Assembly (NCBI RefSeq): GCF_014651135.1 | Contig: NZ_BMWH01000011.1 | Coordinates: forward strand, 117,455 to 181,454 | Direction of reading: 5' to 3' | DNA from: Streptomyces echinoruber | Lineage (GTDB): Bacteria; Actinomycetota; Actinomycetes; Streptomycetales; Streptomycetaceae | Length of the DNA: 64,000 bases | Shown here: positions 7,391 through 14,045 of the stretch, one piece after another | Layout: the number at the start of each line of letters is the position of its first letter | How positions within the stretch are numbered: position 1 is the stretch's first letter | Made by a program: the position numbers and the translations under genes | The notes under the pieces: model-generated | Told to the model about the DNA's origin: nothing | Databases searched by the model: none | The model's input: only the letters and a program-made list of their open reading frames with translations

Positions 7391-7699
7391 CGCGCCCCCA
7401 GTGTCTCAGAGGGGTGGGACGGGCCTGTTCCGGCTCCCGTTGCCGGACGGATATTCCACATACCCGGCGACGGGCCGGGGAGCCATCGGGGCGGTGGCCT
7501 TGTATCGGCGATACCGGCAACACCGGTGATACCGGCGAGGGGCGGCTGACTCGGCAAATCATCCAAACTACGCAAACCGCCCAATCTGCGCGCCTCGTGG
7601 GCCTTCGCGCCTCTTCGGCACCCCGGGCTCCGCCGGCGCCCGCCCCGCCGGGCGCCGGGCGCCGCGCCCCCTGAGCCCCGCGCCCTGCGCGGTCCCGCG
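7391..7699. other. Intergenic region nnr-alr (309 bp)
   Basis: No convincing gene. It contains a short GATACCGGCAACACCGGTGA-type direct repeat at about 7508-7538, two relatively A/T-rich stretches (7448-7460 and 7555-7590) that could hold the alr promoter, and a GC-rich tail next to nnr. No clear hairpin terminator was found. Confidence 0.5.
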
Positions 7700-9136
7700 T
7701 CAGTCCCGTACGCTCCGCCAGGCCCGGGGGATGGCCTCGGCGACGTCGTGCGCCCCCACCGGTGCCCCCTGTGCGGCGAACCGCCCCGCGAGGCCGTGCA
7801 GGTACGCGGCCACGCTGCCCGCGTCGAGGGCCGGCAGGCCCGCCGCCAGCAGCGATCCCGCCAGCCCGGACAGCACGTCCCCGCTGCCGGCGGTGGCGAG
7901 CCAGGGCGTGCCGGTCGGGTTGACCCGCACCGGGCCGCCGGACGGGTCGGCGACGAGCGTGGTGGAGCCCTTGAGCAGGACGGTCGCCCGGTAACGCGCC
8001 GCCAGTTCGCGCGCACTGGCCAGCCGCGCCGCCTCGACCCGCTCCCGGTCCACTCCCAGCAGCGCGGCGGCCTCCCCGGCGTGCGGGGTCATCAGCGTCG
8101 GCGCGGTGCGCCGCCGCACCGCCTCCCGGTCCGCCAGCCGCAGCCCGTCCGCGTCCAGCAGCACCGGCACGTCGGCCTCCAGCACCTCCGCCACGGTCGC
8201 CGCGTCGTCCCCGGCCCCCGGCCCGACGACCCAGGCCTGCACCCGCCCGGCCTGGCGCGGGCCCCGGTCGGAGACGAGCGTCTCGGGGAAGCGGGCGATG
8301 ACGGCCTGCCCGGCGGGCCCGACGTACCGCACCGCCCCGGCCCCGCCGCGCAGCGCGCCGGAGACGGCGAGCACGGCGGCCCCCGGATAGCGCGCGGACC
8401 CGGCGGCGACCCCGACGACCCCGCGCCGGTACTTGTCGCTCTCGGCGGCGGGCGCCGGCAGCAGGCGGGCCACGTCGGCGTGCTGAAGGGCCACCAGTTC
8501 GGGCCGGGCGGGCAGCAGTTCGCCCAGCCCGATGTCGACGAACCGGACCGTGCCGGCGTACTCCCGGCCCGGGTCGACGAGCAGGCCCGGCTTGTGCGCG
8601 CCGAAGGTGACGGTCACGTCGGCACGGACGGCGGCGCCGTGCACCTCGCCGCTGTCGGCCTCGATGCCGCTGGGCAGGTCGACGGCGACGACGAGGGCCC
8701 GGGAGGCGGCGGCGCGCGCGGCGAGCGGCGCGGCGTCCGGCCGCAGCCCGCCCCGGCCGCCGATGCCGACGATCCCGTCGACGACGAGGTCGGCCCGGTC
8801 GATCAGCTCCTCGGCGGTCCCGGGCCGCGCGACGCGCCCGCCGGCCCGGCGCAGCGCCGCGAGCCCCCCGGCGTGCGCCCGCTCGGGCCGCAGCAGGACC
8901 GCGGTCACGCCCGCGCCGCGCCGGGCGAGGCGCGCGCCGGCGTACAGGGCGTCACCTCCGTTGTCCCCGCTGCCGACCAGCAGCACCACCCGGCTGCCGT
9001 ACACCCGTCCGAGCAGGTCCGCACACGCGGCGGCCAGCCCCGCGGCGGCGCGCTGCATCAGCGCGCCTTCCGGAAGCCGCGCCATCAGCTCGCGTTCGGC
9101 CGCCCTCACCGTCTCTACGCTGTACGCGGTACGCAT
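7700..9136 (-). CDS. nnr: Bifunctional NAD(P)H-hydrate repair enzyme (epimerase + ADP-dependent dehydratase)
   Basis: 478 residues with two domains. Residues ~1-210 are the NAD(P)HX epimerase (YjeF_N): MRTAYSVETVRAAERELM, GSGDNGGDALYAGARLARRG, ADVTVTFGAHKPGLL. Residues ~225-478 are the NAD(P)HX dehydratase (YjeF_C): KYRRGVVGVAAGSARYPGAAVL, LMTPHAGEAAALLG and the nucleotide-binding TAGSGDVLSGLAGSLLA. It repairs hydrated, damaged NADH/NADPH. It sits downstream of acpS on the same strand, as in many actinobacteria. Confidence 0.95.
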   Translation of the reverse strand: MRTAYSVETVRAAERELMARLPEGALMQRAAAGLAAACADLLGRVYGSRVVLLVGSGDNGGDALYAGARLARRGAGVTAVLLRPERAHAGGLAALRRAGGRVARPGTAEELIDRADLVVDGIVGIGGRGGLRPDAAPLAARAAASRALVVAVDLPSGIEADSGEVHGAAVRADVTVTFGAHKPGLLVDPGREYAGTVRFVDIGLGELLPARPELVALQHADVARLLPAPAAESDKYRRGVVGVAAGSARYPGAAVLAVSGALRGGAGAVRYVGPAGQAVIARFPETLVSDRGPRQAGRVQAWVVGPGAGDDAATVAEVLEADVPVLLDADGLRLADREAVRRRTAPTLMTPHAGEAAALLGVDRERVEAARLASARELAARYRATVLLKGSTTLVADPSGGPVRVNPTGTPWLATAGSGDVLSGLAGSLLAAGLPALDAGSVAAYLHGLAGRFAAQGAPVGAHDVAEAIPRAWRSVRD

Positions 9137-9199
9137 GCCGTCGAGTCTCCCCCAGCGCGCCCCGCCGCCGCACCCGGGCGCCCGCGCACGCCCCGGGTC

Positions 9200-9571
9200 T
9201 CATCCCTCCGCGATCACCACCGCCGACGCCACCCCGGCGTCATGGCTCAGCGACACGTGCCACGACCGCACCCCGAGCTCCTCCGCCCGGGCCGCCACCG
9301 TCCCCGTCACCCGCAGCCGCGGCTGCCCGCCGTCCTCGACGTACACCTCGGCGTCGGTCCAGTGCAGTCCGCCGGGCGCCCCCAGCGCCTTGGCGACCGC
9401 CTCCTTGGCCGCGAACCGCGCCGCCAGCGACGCCACTCCGCGCCGCTCCCCGCTCGGCAGCAGCAACTCCCCGGGCAGGAACAGCCGTTGCACCAGTCCC
9501 GGAGTCCGCTCCAGCGACTGCGCGAACCGCTCGATCTCGGCCACGTCGATCCCGACCCCGATGATGCTCAT
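9200..9571 (-). CDS. acpS: Holo-[acyl-carrier-protein] synthase AcpS
   Basis: 123 residues from the ATG at 9571 (MSIIGVGIDVAEIERFAQSL), the family's usual length. It transfers 4'-phosphopantetheine from CoA to the ACP serine. Magnesium-binding residues are visible: the Asp in GIDVAEIERF and the Glu in RFAAKEAVAKALG. WHVSLSHDAGVASAVVI is the C-terminal signature. Longer upstream readings in this frame are low-complexity and read through a tandem repeat, so they are not coding. Confidence 0.96.
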   Translation of the reverse strand: MSIIGVGIDVAEIERFAQSLERTPGLVQRLFLPGELLLPSGERRGVASLAARFAAKEAVAKALGAPGGLHWTDAEVYVEDGGQPRLRVTGTVAARAEELGVRSWHVSLSHDAGVASAVVIAEG

Positions 9572-9670
9572 GCCGGGCACTCTACGCAGGCGGCCGGGCC
9601 GGCGGCGCGGACGCCGGGCGCGGAGGCGGGCACGCACGGGGCGCGGGCACGGGCCCGCACGGGCCCCGAC

Positions 9671-9764
9671 CGCGGACGGACACGAACCCGGCCGCGGTCC
9701 CAGCCGCGGACGGACACGAACCCGGCCGCGGCCCCGGTCGCGGACGGACACGAACCCGGCCACG
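9671..9764. repeat. 34-bp tandem repeat, nearly three copies, upstream of acpS
   Basis: The unit CGCGGACGGACACGAACCCG plus a variable GC-rich tail starts at 9671, 9705 and 9739. It lies in the gap between acpS and the small hydrophobic protein, ~100 bp upstream of the acpS start, inside a generally low-complexity CGGGC-rich tract (9600-9790). Confidence 0.8.
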
Positions 9765-9877
9765 CACACGCGCGGGCCCCGGCCGCGCTCCGCGACCGGG
9801 GCCCCGCCGCTACGGCGTCGACGACCGCCGCAGGCCATCCGCAGGCCGTCCGCAAGCCACTACCGGCGCTATCAGCG

Positions 9878-10048
9878 CTACCAGCGGTACCAGCGGCCGC
9901 GCCGGCCTCCCGTGCCGGCCGGGCGGACGACGAAGCCCAGCAGCCACAGCACCAGGACGATCGCCGCGATCCACCACAGCGCCTTCAGGGCGAAGCCCGC
10001 GCCGAAGAGGATCACGGCCAGCAGGAGAACCAGAAGAAGGGGAACCAT
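9878..10048 (-). CDS. Small hydrophobic membrane protein (56 aa)
   Basis: Translated directly from the minus strand: MVPLLLVLLLAVILFGAGFA, then LKALWWIAAIVLVLWLLGFVV, then a basic tail ending RRGRWYRW. It has two closely spaced membrane segments and a cationic C-terminus. The same short protein is well known in Streptomyces under the name 'hydrophobic protein'; its function is unknown. The ATG is at 10048 and the TAG at 9878-9880. It lies just downstream of glmS. Confidence 0.85.
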   Translation of the reverse strand: MVPLLLVLLLAVILFGAGFALKALWWIAAIVLVLWLLGFVVRPAGTGGRRGRWYRW

Positions 10049-10153
10049 TTCGCATCAACCTCCGGTCCTCCGGGTGCCCGCGACCGGCCGGGAACACGCA
10101 CTCGAAATTCACGGTTTTTCCATCAAATCCCGGGGAATCCGCACGAGTTCGCC

Positions 10154-12001
10154 CTATTCCACGGTCACCGACTTGGCCAGGTTGCGCGGTTGGTCCACCT
10201 CGTTGCCCCGGGCCGTGGCGAGTTCGCAGGCGAAGACCTGCAGCGGCACCGTGGCGACCAGCGGCTGCAGCAGCGTGGGCGTGGCCGGGATCCGCACGAG
10301 GTGGTCGGCGTAGGGCACGACCGCCTCGTCGCCCTCCTCGGCGATGACGATGGTGCGCGCGCCGCGGGCCCGGATCTCCTGGATGTTGGAGACGATCTTG
10401 TCGTGGAGCACCGACCGCCCGCGCGGCGAGGGGACGATCACGACGACCGGCAGGTCCTCCTCGATCAGCGCGATCGGCCCGTGCTTCAGCTCGCCGGCCG
10501 CGAAGCCCTCGGCGTGCATGTAGGCGAGCTCCTTGAGCTTGAGCGCGCCCTCCAGCGCCACCGGGTAGCCCACGTGCCGGCCCAGGAACAGCACGGTGTT
10601 CTTGTCGGCGAGAGCGCGCGCCAGCTCCCGCACCGGTTCCATCGTCTCCAGGACCCGCTCGACCGCGCCGGCGATCTGCGACAGGTCCCGGATGACGGCC
10701 TGGATCTCGTCGCCCCACTTGGTGCCGCGCACCTGCCCCAGGTACAGGGCGACCAGGTAGCACGCCACGAGCTGGGTCAGGAACGCCTTGGTCGACGCCA
10801 CCGCCACCTCCGGCCCGGCGTGCGTGTACAGCACCGCGTCCGACTCGCGCGGAATGGTGGAGCCGTTGGTGTTGCAGATCGCCAGCACCTTCGAGCCCTG
10901 CTCGCGGGCGTGCCGCAGGGCCATCAGGGTGTCCATGGTCTCGCCGGACTGGGAGATGGCGATGACCAGGGTCCGCGCGTCCAGGATGGGGTCCCGGTAG
11001 CGGAACTCGCTGGCCAGCTCCACCTCGCACGGGATGCGCGTCCAGTGCTCGATGGCGTACTTGGCGATCAGCCCGGCGTGGAAGGCCGTGCCGCAGGCGA
11101 CGATGACGACCTTGTCGACCTCCCGCAGCTCGGAGGCGGAGATGCGGACCTCGTCCAGGGTCAGCGAGCCGGAGGCGTCGATGCGGCCCAGCAGCGTGTC
11201 GGCGACCGCCTTGGGCTGCTCGGCGATCTCCTTGAGCATGAAGTAGTCGTAGCCGCCCTTCTCCGCCGCCGAGGCGTCCCAGTCGACGTGGTAGGACCGC
11301 ACCTCGGCGGGGTTGCCGTCGAAGTCGGTGACGGTCGCGCCGTCGCGGCGCAGCTCCACCACCTGGTCCTGGCCCAGTTCGATCGCCGAGCGCGTGTGGG
11401 CGATGAACGCGGCGACGTCCGAGGCGAGGAAGGCCTCGTCCTCGCCGATCCCCACCACCAGCGGCGAGTTGCGGCGCGCGCCGACCACCACGTCCGGCTC
11501 GTCGGCGTGCACCGCGACCAGCGTGAACGCGCCCTCCAGCCGCCGGCACACCAGCCGCATCGCCTCGCCCAGGTCGGCGCAGGAGGAGAACTCCTCGGCG
11601 AGCAGGTGCGCCACGACCTCGGTGTCCGTCTCGGAGGCCAGCGTGTGCCCGCGCTCGGCCAACTCGCCCCGCAGCGCGGCGAAGTTCTCGATGATGCCGT
11701 TGTGGACCACCGCGACCCGGCCCGCGTTGTCGAGGTGCGGGTGGGCGTTGGCGTCGGTCGGCCCGCCGTGCGTGGCCCACCGCGTGTGCCCGATGCCCGT
11801 CGAACCCGTCGGCAGCGGCCGTTCGACCAGCTCCTTCTCCAGGTTCACCAGTTTCCCGGCCTTCTTCGCCGCCGCCAGCCCGCCGTCCGCGAGCACGGCG
11901 ACGCCCGCCGAGTCGTATCCCCGGTACTCCAGCCGCTTCAGCCCGGCCATCACGACCTCGAGCGCCGACTGCGACCCCACGTATCCCACGATTCCGCACA
12001 T
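10154..12001 (-). CDS. glmS: Glutamine-fructose-6-phosphate aminotransferase (isomerizing)
   Basis: 615 residues from the ATG at 12001. The start is fixed by MCGIVGYVG, because the Cys exposed after Met removal is the glutaminase nucleophile. N-terminal Ntn glutamine amidotransferase domain (RLEYRGYDSAG, GHTRWATHG), then two SIS sugar-isomerase domains (ACGTAFHAG, ISQSGETMDTL, FLGRHVGYPVALEGALKLKE) and the C-terminus ARGNEVDQPRNLAKSVTVE. It makes glucosamine-6-phosphate for peptidoglycan, the step before GlmM, which lies ~18 kb away. Streptomyces often have more than one glmS; this copy lies with acpS, nnr and alr. Confidence 0.97.
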   Translation of the reverse strand: MCGIVGYVGSQSALEVVMAGLKRLEYRGYDSAGVAVLADGGLAAAKKAGKLVNLEKELVERPLPTGSTGIGHTRWATHGGPTDANAHPHLDNAGRVAVVHNGIIENFAALRGELAERGHTLASETDTEVVAHLLAEEFSSCADLGEAMRLVCRRLEGAFTLVAVHADEPDVVVGARRNSPLVVGIGEDEAFLASDVAAFIAHTRSAIELGQDQVVELRRDGATVTDFDGNPAEVRSYHVDWDASAAEKGGYDYFMLKEIAEQPKAVADTLLGRIDASGSLTLDEVRISASELREVDKVVIVACGTAFHAGLIAKYAIEHWTRIPCEVELASEFRYRDPILDARTLVIAISQSGETMDTLMALRHAREQGSKVLAICNTNGSTIPRESDAVLYTHAGPEVAVASTKAFLTQLVACYLVALYLGQVRGTKWGDEIQAVIRDLSQIAGAVERVLETMEPVRELARALADKNTVLFLGRHVGYPVALEGALKLKELAYMHAEGFAAGELKHGPIALIEEDLPVVVIVPSPRGRSVLHDKIVSNIQEIRARGARTIVIAEEGDEAVVPYADHLVRIPATPTLLQPLVATVPLQVFACELATARGNEVDQPRNLAKSVTVE

Positions 12002-12373
12002 GGGCCGCAGCCTACGGGCGCGCCCCGGCCCGTTTCCGTCACTCCGTGCCCGATTTCGGAAATTCCCGCCGGAGTACGCACCGCCCGCCCCGCGGCACCG
12101 GTGGAGGAGGCCGCCCCTGGCGTTTTCGGGACACGGCTCCAGAAGCGCGGGCAATCGCGCCTCCGCCAGACCCGGAGCACTGCAAAGCCACCGCTCCGAA
12201 CCATGAGGCCACTACGAACGGTACGTCGGCGCAGGCAGACTGATCGGTAGGACCTCCGAGCAGACCGGGAAAAAGCCGACCTCATGGTTCATCGTCGTGC
12301 AGGACAAGTGGAGGGCGTCCGCACGATGCGTCCGATCGGGAAGCCGGCAGTCCGCCGGGGAGGGGGATGAGGC
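12002..12373. other. Divergent intergenic region between glmS and the small paralogous genes (372 bp)
   Basis: No supported gene. It should contain the glmS promoter (leftward) and a promoter for the gene at 12374 (rightward, Shine-Dalgarno GGGGGATGAGG). The stretch 12040-12066 next to glmS and 12180-12300 are less GC-rich than their surroundings. I found no strong inverted repeat and no recognisable ribozyme or riboswitch. Confidence 0.5.
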
Positions 12374-12661
12374 ATGGAGATCCATGTGCGGAACCGGCTG
12401 CACGTGCGGGTCTCGGAGAGGATCGGGGACGACGCCGACGGGAGCTTCCTGAAGGCGTGCCGGGAAGCTCCGGAGGACAGCCACCTGCACGGCGTGCAGT
12501 CGGTCGGCGACACGATGTTCAACGAGCTGCAGGCCGCCCACCTGGTGGCCGAACTCGGCGGGCTCGCCGAGGAGAAGCAGACGGACGTGATCCGTCGCGT
12601 GGCGAAGATGGCGCAGGAGGCGGCCGCCTGCCGTGGCTACCTGTACATCTCGGGAGACTGA
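12374..12661 (+). CDS. Small hypothetical protein, paralogue of its downstream neighbour (95 aa)
   Basis: 95 residues from an ATG with a good Shine-Dalgarno. It aligns with the next protein over its whole length: E-AP-S-L--V----GDTM-NE-Q---(L/F)VAEL--L------V-R-V/L---A--A----GYL. The shared GDTMxNExQ motif and the terminal GYLYISG strand define the family. It is predicted soluble and mostly alpha-helical. Function unknown. Tandem paralogues next to a CdiI-like immunity gene suggest a link to toxin-immunity systems, but that is inference from position only. Confidence 0.75.
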   Translation: MEIHVRNRLHVRVSERIGDDADGSFLKACREAPEDSHLHGVQSVGDTMFNELQAAHLVAELGGLAEEKQTDVIRRVAKMAQEAAACRGYLYISGD

Positions 12662-12676
12662 AGGAAGACGTTCCGT

Positions 12677-12976
12677 ATGCCTCTTGTCATCTACGTGGAG
12701 GATCAGAACCACGAACGCATGGCGAAGACCTATGAGGACCACAAGGAGACCTTCCTGGCCTTGTGCGAGGCGGCGCCGGAGGGCAGCATTCTGCGAGCCG
12801 TGAACCGCTATGGCGACACCATGCTCAACGAGATCCAGCTCAAGCGGTTCGTGGCCGAGCTGAACCGGTTGCCCGATGACAGGAAGAACAGCACGGTGCG
12901 GAAGCTCGTCGCCGCGGCTGAGTTCGCGATCGCCTCCCACGGCTACCTGTTCTTCACCGGGCCGGCACCCGCGTGA
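12677..12976 (+). CDS. Small hypothetical protein, tandem paralogue of the gene upstream (99 aa)
   Basis: 99 residues starting MPLVIYVEDQNHERMAKTYE, 15 bp behind its paralogue and surely co-transcribed. It shares the GDTMLNEIQ core, the FVAELNRLP helix and the final HGYLFFTG strand. The two proteins have diverged to roughly 35-40% identity by eye, so the duplication is old. No catalytic motif is visible. A role as paired antitoxin, immunity or subunits of one complex is possible but unproven. Confidence 0.75.
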   Translation: MPLVIYVEDQNHERMAKTYEDHKETFLALCEAAPEGSILRAVNRYGDTMLNEIQLKRFVAELNRLPDDRKNSTVRKLVAAAEFAIASHGYLFFTGPAPA

Positions 12977-13163
12977 GCCGGTGCCCCATCCGCCGGGCGC
13001 GGCGGCAAGTGCGCCGGGACTCGGCCTCAGGACGGGCCGTCACCGACCCACCCCGACAACACGGCCGGCGCGGCAGAGGCTGCCGCGTGCCCGCCTGAAA
13101 GACGCGCCCAGTCACCAGCTCGGCTCCCACGTCCACACCGTGTTCCCAGGGATGTGACGGTTG

Positions 13164-13796
13164 ATGAAACGCCACGACGAGTTCACGTTCGGCGTCCCCT
13201 GGATCACGGAGTTCTTCCACCAGGACTGGACGCACGACGCCCCGACGGCGGCCGAAGCGGTGGCCCGCCAGTTCCCGGGGGAACTCGATCCGGCAGCGGT
13301 ACTGCTGGTGCGCCGTGACGCGCGGCTCCTCCTCGACCACCTCGCCCCGGACCGGATCGAGGTGCTGTGGGAAGCCTGCACAGCAGAGGAGTCCTTCTTC
13401 CCCCGCCGTGCCGCGGACGGCGCCGAGTGGATGCGCCGGCTGACCGAGGTGTGCGACCGGTGGCTCTCCCGGCGCGCGGACACACCGGCGCTTTCCGACG
13501 CCGACAGTTACGAGGGCAGGGAACTCGCCGGTCCGGTTCTGGCCGAGGTGGAGGAGTTCAGGAGCGTCATCGGCTCACAGGTGGCGGACGCGCTCACCGA
13601 ATGCGCCCGGCGCTGTACGCCCGATCTCGCCTTCCGCTTCCTCCTCAAGGTTCTGCCCAGGAAGTACTTCACACCGCCGGACAGGTACTTCCATCTGACC
13701 CGCGAGCACTATGCGCGGCTGGAGGACATCGGGACGGCCCTGCGCTACGGCGAGTTCGTCGTCAGCGAGGTGAAGTACCTGGTCGAGGACGGCTGA
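13164..13796 (+). CDS. CdiI-type (contact-dependent growth inhibition) immunity-like protein
   Basis: 210 residues from the ATG at 13164. The first third carries the pattern WITEFFHQDWTHDAPTAAEAVARQF (residues ~14-38), the signature of CdiI_2-type immunity proteins, in which a conserved FxQDW precedes a helix with E-A. The rest is helical with a C-terminal YFHLTREHYARLEDIGTALRYGEFVVSE segment that I do not recognise. Such proteins neutralise toxins delivered by contact-dependent or polymorphic secretion systems. No toxin gene is adjacent, so this would be an orphan immunity gene. The family call is from motif memory and moderately sure. Confidence 0.65.
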   Translation: MKRHDEFTFGVPWITEFFHQDWTHDAPTAAEAVARQFPGELDPAAVLLVRRDARLLLDHLAPDRIEVLWEACTAEESFFPRRAADGAEWMRRLTEVCDRWLSRRADTPALSDADSYEGRELAGPVLAEVEEFRSVIGSQVADALTECARRCTPDLAFRFLLKVLPRKYFTPPDRYFHLTREHYARLEDIGTALRYGEFVVSEVKYLVEDG

Positions 13797-13918
13797 CGGC
13801 TCGGCGGAGAGGGCTCACGCGCACCACGGGCCCCCTCCGCCCTTCCGGTGCCCGCCGGTGATCGTGCAGGGCGGCGTGACGCACCCCCGCCCCGTTCGAA
13901 CTCCGTCAACAACGGGCT

Positions 13919-14045
13919 GTGGTCTCCCCGGTCTCCCCCGTCTCCCGATCTCCCGGTCCCCTCGATGCCCGGAGCGCCCACCGGAACCGTCCGGAGGCGA
14001 GTTCCTACGCCGGTCTCACCCGCGCGGAGCGGAGCGCGCCCCGGA
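13919..14045 (+). pseudogene. Truncated, diverged copy of the coaA 5' end (left boundary of the inserted cluster)
   Basis: Reading from the GTG at 13919 gives MVSPVSPVSRSPGPLDARSA, then HRNRPEASSYAGLTRAERSA. The intact coaA at 27686 reads MISPVSSMPRSAHRNRPEAT, then PYVDLTRAEWSA. The nucleotide similarity begins upstream of the start (from ~13874, versus ~27635), so promoter and leader are duplicated too. It ends near 14045, where the reading passes into the antisense of the SARP gene. A ~20-bp insertion and scattered substitutions separate the copies. The first ~30 codons are all that remains of the kinase, so this is a remnant, not a gene. Confidence 0.85.

Noticed and set aside
9572..9838. 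N-terminal extension or separate gene upstream of acpS
   Set aside because: The reading passes through a 34-bp tandem repeat and is Arg/Pro low complexity; the ATG at 9571 gives the exact family N-terminus.
7748..12250. A 1500-codon open frame on the plus strand across nnr, acpS and glmS
   Set aside because: It is antisense to three well-supported genes, rich in Arg/Gly/His/Pro/Gln, and is a typical shadow frame of high-GC codon usage.
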